Origin: Sphingorhabdus sp. SMR4y
Lineage (GTDB): Bacteria; Pseudomonadota; Alphaproteobacteria; Sphingomonadales; Sphingomonadaceae
DNA length: 64,000 nt
Direction: 5' to 3'
NCBI RefSeq assembly: GCF_002218195.1
Contig: NZ_CP022336.1
Span: 744,001 to 808,000 of the forward strand
The notes beneath the pieces were generated by a model. That model was not told the origin of the DNA. It searched no databases and was given only the letters and a program-made list of their open reading frames with translations. Below, piece after piece: positions 38,092 to 47,279 of the stretch; within the stretch, counting starts at the first letter, position 1, and each line of letters begins with the position of its first letter. The translations under genes and the position numbers were made by a program.

Positions 38092-39476
38092 GGCTTCACC
38101 GGCATGGTGAAATCGGCTTCGCTATTGGCGATGATCGAAAGCACCGTGCTCCACGCCGCAACATTTTGCCGCAATTGCTGTGGATCGATCTTGTCGAGCG
38201 TGTCATCCGGTGTGTGATGCAGGTCGAAATAGCGGCTGCCGTCCTGCTGCAAATCGATGATTGCCAGATTGCTGTCGCTGATAATCGGTCCGATATCCGC
38301 GCCGCCACCAGCCTTGCCAGCGGAACGCCCGATGCCGAGATTAAGCAGACTGGACGAAATTGCGTCAGCGACCGGTTTAGCACCATCGGGCAGGGTGAAT
38401 TCCACCCGCCAGACCCTGTCGGCTCCAAAGTCCGATTCCATGGCAATCGCGTGTTTTTCCTCTCGATGGGCATCGCGATAGGCCTTGCCGCCCCAGATGC
38501 CGACTTCCTCTGCGCCCGCCCAGAGCAGCCTGATGGTGCGCAAGGGCTGGCCGTGCTCCATGATATTTTTCGCCGCTGCCGCGATGATCCCGCAACCCGC
38601 TGCATCATCAAAGGCGCCGGTTGCCAGATCCCAGCTATCGAGATGGCAGGCGATCAAGATCATTGGCAGGCTTGGGTCCCGTCCGACGACTTCGGCGATG
38701 ACATTGCCCGATTCCTGCTGGCCGAGATTCTCTGGCGTCAGCACGAGATTCATCGTCACCGATTGTCCGGCTTCTTGCGCCCGCTTGACCATCCGCTCGA
38801 GATTGTCAGCGTCGGGAAGCGATAATGCACCCGCCGGGATCGGTTTGACACCCTCTCCAAAGCCGGTGTTTCCGGTATGGGGATTGCGGTGATAATCCGT
38901 GCCAATCGACTTGATGACGTAGGCGACCGCACCTTTCTGGGAGGCGATCGAGGGACCGATCCAGCGGACCGGTCCGAATGCGCTGTAGCTTGAACCATCC
39001 TGCGCCCGATGCATCTTGTGCGTTACAAAGGCGATCTTGCCGGCCAGGCTGCCGTCGGGCACCGCTTTCAGCGCATCAAGGGAGTCGAAATAGGCAACTT
39101 CTGCCGTAATCCCCGCGTCACCGGTGCTGGCGCTATTGCCAAGCGCGGTGACAAACAGTGGCTGGGGATAAGGCGCGACAACCGCCGCCGTCTCGGCCCC
39201 GCGCACCCAGGTCGGCATCATGAAGGATTCGCTGCGGACATTCTGGAAACCCAGTGCCTTCAGCCTGGCAACAGACCAGTCACGCGCGCGTGCTTCCTGC
39301 TCGGTACCGGCCTGCCGTGGTCCGACTTCGGTGGTCAGGCCCTCGACAATATCATAGGCTATTTCATCCTGCAGTGCCTTGGCCTGCAGCTTCATCGGAT
39401 CATGATCCCCGGCGAGCGCTGTAGTGGACAGAGACAGCGCGGTTACGCCGGCGAGCAGTATGGATATTTTTCTCAT
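38088..39476 (-). CDS. Secreted M28-family zinc metallopeptidase
   Basis: 462 aa with signal peptide ('ILLAGVTALSLSTTALAG'). The middle part carries a PA-type insert. Zinc ligands of M28 aminopeptidases: 'IACHLDSWD' (His, Asp), 'GAFDDAAGC' (bridging Asp), 'GAEEVGIWGG' (catalytic and ligand Glu), 'ESDFGAD' and 'DLHHTPDDT' (His). It probably releases N-terminal amino acids from peptides in the periplasm. All catalytic residues are present. Confidence 0.92.
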   Translation of the reverse strand: MRKISILLAGVTALSLSTTALAGDHDPMKLQAKALQDEIAYDIVEGLTTEVGPRQAGTEQEARARDWSVARLKALGFQNVRSESFMMPTWVRGAETAAVVAPYPQPLFVTALGNSASTGDAGITAEVAYFDSLDALKAVPDGSLAGKIAFVTHKMHRAQDGSSYSAFGPVRWIGPSIASQKGAVAYVIKSIGTDYHRNPHTGNTGFGEGVKPIPAGALSLPDADNLERMVKRAQEAGQSVTMNLVLTPENLGQQESGNVIAEVVGRDPSLPMILIACHLDSWDLATGAFDDAAGCGIIAAAAKNIMEHGQPLRTIRLLWAGAEEVGIWGGKAYRDAHREEKHAIAMESDFGADRVWRVEFTLPDGAKPVADAISSSLLNLGIGRSAGKAGGGADIGPIISDSNLAIIDLQQDGSRYFDLHHTPDDTLDKIDPQQLRQNVAAWSTVLSIIANSEADFTMPVKP

Positions 39477-39673
39477 GCCGGCTGACTAACCCGCCCGTCG
39501 CCGTTTGCCAATAGGCTGACCAATGGTCTCTTGCGACAGGCGGACGGAATAGCTACATGGTCCATCAAACAAGCCCTATTTCCCGTTAATGCTGCGCTTG
39601 CCGAGACATGCTGACCGATCGGCACGTTCGACAGGTTCAGGACTAACGGCATTTGAACAAGAGAGAATTAAAA

Positions 39674-41353
39674 ATGGCCGCCCAATATTCCTTCGTCATG
39701 AAGGGTCTGTCCAAGACCTACCAGAACAAGCAGAAGCCGGTATTGGATAATATCAATCTGCAATTTTATCCTGATGCCAAGATCGGCATCGTCGGTCCGA
39801 ACGGCGTTGGTAAATCGACCCTGATGAAGATCATGGCCGGCAAGGACACCGAATTTACCGGTGAAGCCTGGGCAGGGGACGGGATCACCGTCGGCTATCT
39901 GGAACAGGAGCCGGAGCTCGACGAGAGCAAGACGGTGAAGGAAAATGTGATGGATGGCGTCGGCGAGATTGCCGATCATATTCGCCGCTTCAATGAGATC
40001 ACCGAATTGATGGGTGATCCGCCAGAAGACGCCGATTTCGATGCGCTGATGGAAGAAATGGGCGTGCTGCAGGAAAAAATCGACGCGGTTGACGGCTGGA
40101 CGCTCGACAACCAGCTCGAAATCGCGATGGAGGCCCTGCGCTGCCCACCCGGCGACAGCGCGGTAGACAATCTGTCAGGCGGTGAAAAACGCCGCGTCGC
40201 GCTCTGCCGCCTGCTGCTCGAGAAACCCAGCATATTGCTGCTCGACGAGCCGACCAACCATCTCGATGCGGAATCGGTTTCCTGGCTGGAAAATCATCTG
40301 CGCGAATATCCCGGCAATGTCATCATGGTCACCCATGACCGCTATTTCCTCGACAATGTCGTAAACTGGATGCTCGAGCTCGATCGCGGCCGCTATTATG
40401 TTTATGAAGGCAATTATTCGCTCTATCTGGAGAAGAAAGCCAAACGGCTCGAGCAGGAAGCCCGCGAGGACAAGGGCAAGCAGAAAGCGATCAGCGACGA
40501 GCTGGCCTGGATGCGGCAGAATCCCAAGGGCCGCCAGACCAAGTCCAAGGCGCGTATCAAGAGCTTCGACCAGCTGGTCGAGGCCCAGGAAAACCGCGAT
40601 CCCGGCAAGGCGCAGATCCTTATCCAGACCCCCGAGCGCCTCGGCGGCAAGGTGATCGAGGTTGACCATCTGTCGAAAGGCTTTGGCGACAAGCTGTTGA
40701 TCGACGATCTCAGCTTCACTCTGCCTCCCGGCGGCATCGTCGGCGTCATCGGCCCCAATGGTGCGGGTAAATCGACCCTGTTCAAGATGCTCATCGGCCA
40801 GGAAGAGCCGGATAGCGGCAGCGTGTCGATCGGCGACACGGTCAAGCTCGGCTATGTCGACCAGAGCCGCGACGAACTCGACCCGAACAAGAATGTCTGG
40901 GAAGCGATTTCCGACGGCCACGACTATATGACTCTCGGCAAGCATGAAATGTCGACCCGCGCCTATGTCGGCGCGTTCAACTTCAAGGGCACCGACCAGC
41001 AGAAGAAGGTCGGTCAACTCTCCGGCGGCGAACGCAACCGGGTGCATATGGCGCGGATGCTGAAAGAAGGCGGCAATGTGCTGCTGCTCGACGAACCGAC
41101 CAACGATCTCGACGTCGAAACCCTGTCGGCGCTGGAAGAAGCGCTGGAAAGCTTCGCCGGCTGCGCCGTGGTCATCTCGCATGACCGCTTCTTCCTCGAC
41201 CGTCTGGCGACGCATATCCTGGCCTTTGAAGGCGACAGCCATGTCGAATGGTTTGAAGGAAATTTTGAGGCTTATGAAGAGGACAAGGTCCGGCGTCTGG
41301 GCGAAGATGCACTGAAGCCAAGCCGCGCGACGTACAAGAAATTGACTAGATAG
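39674..41353 (+). CDS. ettA: Energy-dependent translational throttle protein EttA (ABC-F)
   Basis: 559 aa soluble ABC-F ATPase that binds the ribosomal E site and gates entry into elongation according to the ADP/ATP ratio. ATG 39674 (MAAQYSFVMKGLSK) is preferred to the upstream TTG 39653. Two ABC cassettes have Walker A 'GPNGVGKST' and 'GPNGAGKST', signatures 'LSGGEKRRVAL' and 'LSGGERNRVHMA', and Walker B 'LLLDEPTNHLD' and 'LLLDEPTNDLD'. A charged linker and the arm region lie between them. Normal length. Confidence 0.96.
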   Translation: MAAQYSFVMKGLSKTYQNKQKPVLDNINLQFYPDAKIGIVGPNGVGKSTLMKIMAGKDTEFTGEAWAGDGITVGYLEQEPELDESKTVKENVMDGVGEIADHIRRFNEITELMGDPPEDADFDALMEEMGVLQEKIDAVDGWTLDNQLEIAMEALRCPPGDSAVDNLSGGEKRRVALCRLLLEKPSILLLDEPTNHLDAESVSWLENHLREYPGNVIMVTHDRYFLDNVVNWMLELDRGRYYVYEGNYSLYLEKKAKRLEQEAREDKGKQKAISDELAWMRQNPKGRQTKSKARIKSFDQLVEAQENRDPGKAQILIQTPERLGGKVIEVDHLSKGFGDKLLIDDLSFTLPPGGIVGVIGPNGAGKSTLFKMLIGQEEPDSGSVSIGDTVKLGYVDQSRDELDPNKNVWEAISDGHDYMTLGKHEMSTRAYVGAFNFKGTDQQKKVGQLSGGERNRVHMARMLKEGGNVLLLDEPTNDLDVETLSALEEALESFAGCAVVISHDRFFLDRLATHILAFEGDSHVEWFEGNFEAYEEDKVRRLGEDALKPSRATYKKLTR

Positions 41354-41419
41354 GCTGCTTGACCGAGCAAAAGGCGCGCTAATCTATATCTAAGCGTCAT
41401 GCTGAACTTGATTCAACAA

Positions 41420-41460
41420 CCAGAGCGGCGATCAATGGCTGTGATGTCTAGCCGCTCTGG
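41420..41460. terminator. Hairpin between convergent ettA and Uma2 genes
   Basis: CCAGAGCGGC (41420-41429) and GCCGCTCTGG (41451-41460) form a perfect 10-bp stem with a 21-base loop, but with no T run. It is adjacent to 'CATGCTGAACTTGATTCAAC' (41398-41417), which resembles a dispersed extragenic repeat seen in many sphingomonads. It could act as a bidirectional terminator. Confidence 0.45.
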
Positions 41461-41468
41461 GCAGCGGA

Positions 41469-42056
41469 TCAAGTCCGGTATGCCGGTCCTATATCCAGTG
41501 TAACAGCCAGTTGCCCGACAGTTTCGCAAGTGACCTTTGCGCCGAATGGCAATGCGCGTTTTTCGAGATAGACATCGTCCTTCACGGACCACATCTGGTG
41601 CAATTTCCCGCCTTCCAAATCGACGACCCAATATTCGGCAACGGCTGCCTGAGCATAGATGGCTTGTTTCTTGCCCATATCCATTATCAGCGTGGTGTCT
41701 GAGATCTCCACGATAAGCGCAACTGACGAGCCGGGAATTGCTCCCTCGCCATACGGTTCCGATGTCAGAATGATGTCGGGCTCGGGAGCGTTGCCTGCGT
41801 CGAGTTCGACAGTCGCTTCCAGCACGGCCCGCAAGGTTGATCCTGTATCGTTTAGCCTGTCCCTGATGGCGTCATAAAGGTCCATTTTGGCCATGACATG
41901 CGGTCGATGCTGTGCGTTCATGGTATAGATTTCTCCATCCAGCAACTCGGCTTTCGCGCACTCCCGAAAGGTCCCCGATTCACATAACAGGTAAAACTCC
42001 TGTGTGGTCAGCAGCGCCTTTTGATGGGAAGTGGGGATGGCATCCTGTGAAGTCAT
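41469..42056 (-). CDS. Uma2-family (DUF820) putative restriction-endonuclease-fold protein
   Basis: 195 aa. The PD-(D/E)XK-like core is visible as 'ELLDGEIYTM', 'NAPEPDIILT', 'VALIVEISDTTLIMD' and 'YAQAAVAEYWVVDLEGG'. Uma2 proteins are very common in cyanobacteria and scattered in proteobacteria, often near mobile DNA; their role is unclear. It sits alone next to the decayed putP remnant and the MITE-like element, consistent with an accessory insertion. Confidence 0.85.
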   Translation of the reverse strand: MTSQDAIPTSHQKALLTTQEFYLLCESGTFRECAKAELLDGEIYTMNAQHRPHVMAKMDLYDAIRDRLNDTGSTLRAVLEATVELDAGNAPEPDIILTSEPYGEGAIPGSSVALIVEISDTTLIMDMGKKQAIYAQAAVAEYWVVDLEGGKLHQMWSVKDDVYLEKRALPFGAKVTCETVGQLAVTLDIGPAYRT

Positions 42057-42086
42057 GACGCGAATATATCACAATGATCAGGCGTT

Positions 42087-42230
42087 TTAAATATCCTCGG
42101 TCTGCGTTCCCCCCAGACTACCCCCGACAATTGCCACTAACGCTGCGACAAGGCTGGGAATGATCCCGTAAACCCCGGGAGCTCCGACGAATTCCTTGTT
42201 CCAGTTCATAGTGATCCAGAAAAACTCCAC
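42087..42230 (-). pseudogene. 3' remnant of a second putP-like symporter gene
   Basis: Read on the minus strand, one frame gives VEFFWITMNWNKEF, then VGAPGVYGIIPSLVAALVAIVG (in parts), ending at TAA 42089-42087. It matches the C-terminus of the intact PutP at 42436-42600 (WISMDWNSAFMGGPGIYEIIPG), with many substitutions at DNA and protein level. There is no upstream coding part: homology stops at about 42230, where the MITE-like element begins. It is the tail of a diverged paralog, not a recent duplication. Confidence 0.75.
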
Positions 42231-42236
42231 TACAGG

Positions 42237-42398
42237 CCTTCTCCCGTGAGGAAGAAGGGTACAGAGCCTTATCGCTCTGGCGATTAGGCAGAGTTGAAAG
42301 AGGGCGTTCCGTTATCTGCAATGTGGAACACCCTCATCCAGCTACGACCAGCGAACAAGTTCGCAAGTCTTCACATCCTTCTCCCTCACGGAAGAAGG
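42237..42398. mobile_element. 162-bp MITE-like element with 22-bp terminal inverted repeats
   Basis: The first 22 bases (CCTTCTCCCGTGAGGAAG...) and the reverse complement of the last 22 match at 20 of 22 positions. Each terminus is also nearly self-palindromic (CCTTCT...AGAAGG). The interior has further inverted repeats: GAGGGCGTTCC/GGAACACCCTC and GCGAAC-AA-GTTCGC. There is no open frame and no clear target-site duplication. It immediately follows the broken end of the putP remnant. It could be a non-autonomous transposable element or a structured extragenic repeat. Confidence 0.55.
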
Positions 42399-42435
42399 AA
42401 AGTGCAATGTTTTCTCTGAAAAATGACCGGCAGTA

Positions 42436-43905
42436 TCAAGCCGTAGCAGCCGGTTTCCCAGCCAGACTAACCCCGACAATCGCCGCCATCGCCGCTACAA
42501 AGCCCGGGATGATCTCGTAAATCCCCGGTCCGCCCATGAATGCGCTGTTCCAGTCCATCGAGATCCACAGGATCACCACGCCGGCCCCGACCACCAGTCC
42601 CGACACAGCGCCCGCGCCGGTCATCCGTTTCCAGGTCAGCGACAGCAGGATCAGCGGTCCGAACGCGGCACCAAAGCCGGCCCAGGCGTTTGACACCAGC
42701 CCCAGCACCTTGCTGTCCGGATCGCGGGCAATATAGATAGCGACCAGCGCCACCAGCGCCACAAACAACCGTCCGATATTGACGGTTTCCCGCTCGCTCG
42801 CGTTCTTGCGCAGGAACAGGCGGTAAAAGTCCTCGGTCAGCGAGCTCGATGAAACCAGCAATTGCGAACTGATCGTGCTCATGATCGCGGCGAGCAATGC
42901 GGCGAGAAGGAAGCCGGTGATCAGCGGGTGAAACAGGGTGTTGGCCAACAATATAAAGATGGTTTCCGGATCCTCCAGCGTCAGCCCGTTCATCTCGACA
43001 TAGGCGCGGCCAGTGATGCCGACGCCGATCGCGCCGAGCAGGGCGACGCCCATCCAGCTCATGCCGATATTGCGCGCGGTGGCCACCTGCGGCACCGAGC
43101 GGATCGCCATGAAGCGGACGATGATATGTGGCTGGCCAAAATAGCCGAGCCCCCAGGTGATCGCCGAGAGAAAGCCGATAAACGACAATCCGGCGGTCAG
43201 GCTGAGGAAATCGGGATCGATCGCGTTCAGTTGGGCGCTGGCGGCACCCAGGCCGCCATCGCTGGTCAGAACCACCAGCGGCATCAGCACCAGTGCCACG
43301 ACCATGATACAACCCTGCACAAAGTCGGTCAGGCTCACAGCCAGGAAACCGCCGACCATTGTATAGGCGAGCACTACGCCCGCGGTCAGCCAGATGCCCG
43401 TCATATAATCGCTCATGCCGGTATCGCCGAACAGGCCGGCAAAGCTGGTCTCGAACAGTTTGCCGCCACCGACCAGACCGGCTGCGGTATAGACGGCAAA
43501 GAATAATACGATGATGATCGCCGAAGTCACCCGCAGAGCCAATGCCTTGTCGGGAAAGCGGTTCGCTAGAAATTCGGGGATGGTGAGGGCGTTACCGTAG
43601 CTTTCCGTCTGCGCCCGCAACCGCGGCGCGACGACGATCCAGTTGACCAGCGCGCCGACAAACAGCCCGATGCCAATCCACACCTCGACCAGTCCCGCCG
43701 CATAAAGCGCGCCGGGCAGGCCGAGCAACAGCCAGCCCGACATGTCGGACGCCCCGGCGGACAGCGCCGCCACCGCCGGGTGAAGATCCCGTCCTCCCAG
43801 CAAATAGCCTTCGCTGCTGTCGGTCGATTTGCGCCAGGCATAATAGCCGATGGCCAGCATCAGGATGAAATAAAGGGCGAGTGAAAAGAGAGCTCCGGTT
43901 TGCAT
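42436..43905 (-). CDS. putP: Sodium/proline symporter
   Basis: 489 aa, 13-helix sodium:solute symporter (SSS family) taking up proline with Na+. 'SEGYLLGGRDLHPAVAALSAGASDMSGWLLLG' (in parts) is the PutP N-terminal signature. 'GYFGQPHIIVRFMAIRS' and 'SSQLLVSSSSLTEDFY' are further PutP-specific motifs. Full length. No putA is adjacent. A decayed 3' copy of a related gene lies just downstream. Confidence 0.94.
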   Translation of the reverse strand: MQTGALFSLALYFILMLAIGYYAWRKSTDSSEGYLLGGRDLHPAVAALSAGASDMSGWLLLGLPGALYAAGLVEVWIGIGLFVGALVNWIVVAPRLRAQTESYGNALTIPEFLANRFPDKALALRVTSAIIIVLFFAVYTAAGLVGGGKLFETSFAGLFGDTGMSDYMTGIWLTAGVVLAYTMVGGFLAVSLTDFVQGCIMVVALVLMPLVVLTSDGGLGAASAQLNAIDPDFLSLTAGLSFIGFLSAITWGLGYFGQPHIIVRFMAIRSVPQVATARNIGMSWMGVALLGAIGVGITGRAYVEMNGLTLEDPETIFILLANTLFHPLITGFLLAALLAAIMSTISSQLLVSSSSLTEDFYRLFLRKNASERETVNIGRLFVALVALVAIYIARDPDSKVLGLVSNAWAGFGAAFGPLILLSLTWKRMTGAGAVSGLVVGAGVVILWISMDWNSAFMGGPGIYEIIPGFVAAMAAIVGVSLAGKPAATA

Positions 43906-43941
43906 CCGACGGTCATAACGATTTTGACGCGCGAGTCACCA

Positions 43942-43958
43942 CCTGCCTTTTTGGCAGG
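43942..43958. repeat. Hairpin upstream of putP
   Basis: CCTGCC-TTTTT-GGCAGG is a perfect 6-bp stem with a T5 loop. It is followed at once by CTGGTC-TG-GACCAG (an inverted repeat). Together they sit 37-71 bp upstream of the putP start and could be operator or leader elements. A degenerate 'CATTCGTCCTGAGCCTGCCGG' at about 44029 resembles a dispersed sphingomonad extragenic repeat. Confidence 0.35.
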
Positions 43959-44089
43959 GGCCCTGGTCTGGACCAGCGCGCCCTTTTTCGCACAACAGAG
44001 GGAGTGGCACTGCTCCGGCTGAGGGCCATTCGTCCTGAGCCTGCCGGTGGATCCCGGTTCAGGGAAATATATCCCCCCGGGAGACAAAA

Positions 44090-44854
44090 CTACCGAAGCC
44101 GTTTCACAAATAATTGCCCGTTATCATCGCGTTTCGTCTGAAAGTTGGGAACCTCTTCAAACATTTCGGAAAGCCGCGAAAAGCCATAGTTGCGGACATC
44201 GAAGCTCGATCGGTTGCCGGCAATCTTGCCGACTTCGCTGAGACTGGCATAGCCCTCGGCATCGCGTTTTGTGGCCTGATAGGCGTCGATCAGGAGATTG
44301 AGCAACTCGTCATCCACCTTGCCGCCGTTGCTGTCGCCGGTTCCGTTTGGCGTCTCGCCCTTGGTTGACGGCTTGACGTCACTTTTACCGCTTCCGGAAC
44401 GGTGACGCCGGTCGGCCTTGATCAGCGCATCGACGTCGATAAAGCGGCTGCAGGCCTGCTTGAAGGCTTCCGGCGTCTTGGCACTTCCGAAACCATAGAC
44501 CGGCAGTCCCTCCTGCCGGATCCGCATCGCCAGCGGCATGAAGTCGCTGTCGCTGCTCATGATCCCGAAACCGGTGACATTGCCGCGAAACAGCAGGTCC
44601 ATGGCGTCAATCGTCATTTTCATATCGGTGGCATTCTTGCCCTTGGTCATGTCAAACTGCTGTTGCGGCTCGACGCCATATTTGTGCAATATGTCGACCC
44701 AGCCCTTGAGCGACTGTTTGCGCCAGTTGCCATAGGCGCGGCGGATATTCACAGTGCCCAGTTCGGCGAGCGCGGTCAGCACGGGATCGAGACCATTGTG
44801 GCTGGCATTGTCGGAATCGATCAGCAGGGCGATATTGTCATTATGTTGGTTCAT
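44090..44854 (-). CDS. NYN-domain (LabA/DUF88) putative nuclease with C-terminal OST-HTH/LOTUS region
   Basis: 254 aa. The PIN-like NYN domain (about residues 8-150) has 'ALLIDSDNAS' (N-terminal acidic residue), 'KGKNATDMKMTIDAMDLLF' and 'FGIMSSDSDFMPLAMRIRQEG', the conserved Asp set of LabA/DUF88 nucleases. After a Ser/Gly-rich linker (150-180) the C-terminal part ('ELLNLLIDAYQATKRDAEGYASLSEVGKIAGNR', in part) looks like an OST-HTH/LOTUS RNA-binding module. This pairing suggests an RNA-targeting nuclease; the target is unknown. Confidence 0.85.
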   Translation of the reverse strand: MNQHNDNIALLIDSDNASHNGLDPVLTALAELGTVNIRRAYGNWRKQSLKGWVDILHKYGVEPQQQFDMTKGKNATDMKMTIDAMDLLFRGNVTGFGIMSSDSDFMPLAMRIRQEGLPVYGFGSAKTPEAFKQACSRFIDVDALIKADRRHRSGSGKSDVKPSTKGETPNGTGDSNGGKVDDELLNLLIDAYQATKRDAEGYASLSEVGKIAGNRSSFDVRNYGFSRLSEMFEEVPNFQTKRDDNGQLFVKRLR

Positions 44855-45147
44855 GACGCTTTGATGGACCGCGCGGGGAGGGCGTTCAAGAGGAAAAAGC
44901 CTGTCCTACAGCAGAGCCGATCGATTATAAGGCAGGCGGCTCTTTGACATACGGACTTTGTCTGCTCGCGAATAGCGTTCGCGCGCCCGCTCCTCTTTGA
45001 CCCGGCGTCCGGAGCAGGATATTTTCTTATAACCGTGTAAAGTTTGTAAAGTTCATCGGCAAAGCCAGGCGAAACCTTCCGGCAAAATCCGGAACATTCT
45101 CAACATGGCGAATCAAGCCTCTGAATTCACGACATTTCCGGTCGGAT
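44855..45147. other. 293-bp gap between NYN and carbonic anhydrase genes; no gene seen
   Basis: It holds two small hairpins (CGCGAA/TTCGCG near 44980; TTCCGG-CAAAAT-CCGGAA, 45077-45094) and a 9-bp near-tandem repeat (GTAAAGTTT then GTAAAGTTC, 45037-45054). None has a terminator-type T run. The NYN promoter must lie here on the minus strand, but I cannot place it. Confidence 0.5.
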
Positions 45148-45789
45148 TCAGTCGACGACGGAGAATTCGTTGCTCTCCTGGTCGAGCACGTGCAGCTTGC
45201 CCTCGGCGATCGCGAACCAGGCGCCGATCAGGCGAATCGAGCCATTGGCCTCTTTTTCCTGAATACAGGGGAAGGTGCGCAAATTGGCGAGACTGGTGCG
45301 GACGCCTTCATGCTCCATGGCGAGCTGGGCGTCAGCTCCGGCAAGATCGCCGTGATCGTGCGCAACCTTGGCCCGGGCGTCGTCGAGCAGGGTTATCCAG
45401 TCGGCAATAAACCCGCCTTTGCCGTGTGGCATGTCTTTCATCTGCTCGGACAGTGCAGCGGCACAACCGCCACAGCTGCCATGGCCCATGACCACCACTT
45501 CCTCAACCTCGAGAAACTGGACCGCAAATTCGAGCGCCGCCGACACACCATGCTGTCCCGGTGTAGTCTCGAAAGGGGGCACCAGCGCGGCCACATTGCG
45601 GACGATGAATGTCTCGCCCGGATTGGTGTCGAAAATCTGGGTCGGGTCGACCCGGCTGTCACTGCAGGCGATGATCATCACCTTCGGACTCTGGCCCTCC
45701 TTGAGTTCATTCCAGCGTTCCCGCTGGGTGTGCCATTGGTCGGAACGGAAGCGGCGATAGCCGTCGAGCAAGTCTGTAAATTTAGTCAT
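45148..45789 (-). CDS. Beta-class carbonic anhydrase
   Basis: 213 aa zinc enzyme interconverting CO2 and bicarbonate. ATG 45789 ([14 protein letters not shown]) is preferred over ATG 45801. Zinc ligands Cys42, His103 and Cys106 ('IACSDSRVD', 'VMGHGSCGG') and the Asp44/Arg46 dyad are present. Length is normal for the bacterial beta class. It is divergent from lipA with a 64-base gap between start codons. Confidence 0.94.
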   Translation of the reverse strand: MTKFTDLLDGYRRFRSDQWHTQRERWNELKEGQSPKVMIIACSDSRVDPTQIFDTNPGETFIVRNVAALVPPFETTPGQHGVSAALEFAVQFLEVEEVVVMGHGSCGGCAAALSEQMKDMPHGKGGFIADWITLLDDARAKVAHDHGDLAGADAQLAMEHEGVRTSLANLRTFPCIQEKEANGSIRLIGAWFAIAEGKLHVLDQESNEFSVVD

Positions 45790-45853
45790 GTTTCGATCCA
45801 TATCACCGGTTTTGGGGGTGGCAAGAGTGGTTTTCTTTCCCTATCTGATAGAA

Positions 45854-46807
45854 ATGAACGAAATTACCAAGATCACTCCGCCGGAGCCCCGCCCCGAACG
45901 CTTGCGCAAGCCCGACTGGATTCGCGTCAAGGCGCCAATGGGCGCGGAATTCGAGAAAACCCGCGCGCTGATGCGCGAGCATAAACTTAATACGGTTTGT
46001 GAAGAAGCGGCTTGCCCGAATATCGGCGAATGCTGGACAAAGAAACATGCCACGGTAATGATCCTTGGCGATGTCTGCACCCGGGCCTGCGCCTTCTGCA
46101 ACGTCAAGACCGGCATGCCGATGCCGGTCGATCAGCAGGAGCCCCAGCACACGGCCGACGCAGCCGCCAAACTGGGCCTGGAGCATATTGTTATCACATC
46201 GGTCGATCGGGACGATCTGGCCGATGGCGGCGCCAGCCAGTTTGTGAAGGTGATCGAGGCGCTTCGCCGGACGACACCGAAGACCACGATTGAAATTTTG
46301 ACGCCGGATTTCCGCAACAAGACCGAAGCGGCGGTCGAGGCTATCGTCGCGGCCCGCCCCGACGTCTATAATCACAATCTTGAGACCGTCCCGCGGCTCT
46401 ATCCGACGATCCGCCCCGGCGCGCGCTATTATGCCTCGCTGCGCCTGCTCGAGCAGGTCAAGCGGCTCGACCCGTCGATCTTCACCAAGTCGGGCATCAT
46501 GCTCGGCCTGAGCGAACAGCGGCTCGAGGTGCATCAGGTGATGGACGATATGCGCAGCGCCGATATCGACTTCCTGACCATGGGCCAGTATCTTCAGCCT
46601 ACGACCAAACATGTGAAGGTCAGCGAATTCGTCAAGCCGCAGGCGTTCGACGCCTACGCATCGGTCGCCCGGGCCAAGGGTTTTCTGCTGGTCGCATCCA
46701 GCCCGCTGACCCGCTCCAGCTATCACGCCGGAGAGGATTTTGCGAAGATGCGTCAGGCGCGCGAGGAAAAACTGGCGCGTTCCGGTGATCTGAATGCCCG
46801 TCCATAG
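45854..46807 (+). CDS. lipA: Lipoyl synthase (radical SAM)
   Basis: 317 aa enzyme inserting two sulfurs into protein-bound octanoate to make lipoate. ATG 45854 ([17 protein letters not shown]) gives the usual size; the open frame upstream overlaps the divergent gene. Auxiliary cluster cysteines are Cys49, Cys54 and Cys60 ('[12 protein letters not shown]'); the radical-SAM cluster is Cys75, Cys79 and Cys82 ('CTRACAFC'). C-terminal '[10 protein letters not shown]' is the conserved Ser cluster ligand motif. It overlaps ratA by 14 bases. Confidence 0.97.
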   Translation: MNEITKITPPEPRPERLRKPDWIRVKAPMGAEFEKTRALMREHKLNTVCEEAACPNIGECWTKKHATVMILGDVCTRACAFCNVKTGMPMPVDQQEPQHTADAAAKLGLEHIVITSVDRDDLADGGASQFVKVIEALRRTTPKTTIEILTPDFRNKTEAAVEAIVAARPDVYNHNLETVPRLYPTIRPGARYYASLRLLEQVKRLDPSIFTKSGIMLGLSEQRLEVHQVMDDMRSADIDFLTMGQYLQPTTKHVKVSEFVKPQAFDAYASVARAKGFLLVASSPLTRSSYHAGEDFAKMRQAREEKLARSGDLNARP

Positions 46808-47279
46808 GGAAACCCGTGACCTGCCATACAGCGCCGCACAAATGTATGCGCTGGTCGCCGATGTCGGTCGCTATCAGGAATTTCTGCCCTGGGTTGTCGG
46901 AACGCGTATCCGGTCCAATAGCGAAACCGAAATGCTGGCCGATGTACTGGTGGGCTTCAAAGGCCTGAGAGAGCAGTTTTCATCGCGCGTCATCAAGGTC
47001 CGGAACCAGTCGATCGACGTTGATTATCTCGATGGCCCACTGAAGCAATTGCACAATGAATGGCGCTTTCGTCCGCGCGCGGGCGGTGGTTGCCACGTCG
47101 ACTTCTATGTCGAATTCACGTTCAAGAACCGCATGTTCGAGAAACTGGCAGGGCAGATGTTCGCCAAGGCCCTGCACAAGATGACCAGTGCCTTCGTCGA
47201 CCGGGCCGGCGAGATTTATGGCAGCAGCTACACGGCTTCGTCGGGCAGCAACAGTTCGAGCGCAACCAGCACGGCCTGA
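46794..47279 (+). CDS. RatA/COQ10-like SRPBCC protein
   Basis: 161 aa START-fold protein. '[25 protein letters not shown]' (in parts) is the family N-terminus. Members include COQ10 (ubiquinone-binding) and E. coli RatA (ribosome association toxin). In alphaproteobacteria next to lipA the COQ10-like role in respiration is more likely. The C-terminal Ser-rich tail (about residues 145-161) is encoded by the region overlapping the cinA 3' end on the opposite strand. Confidence 0.85.
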   Translation: MPVHRETRDLPYSAAQMYALVADVGRYQEFLPWVVGTRIRSNSETEMLADVLVGFKGLREQFSSRVIKVRNQSIDVDYLDGPLKQLHNEWRFRPRAGGGCHVDFYVEFTFKNRMFEKLAGQMFAKALHKMTSAFVDRAGEIYGSSYTASSGSNSSSATSTA

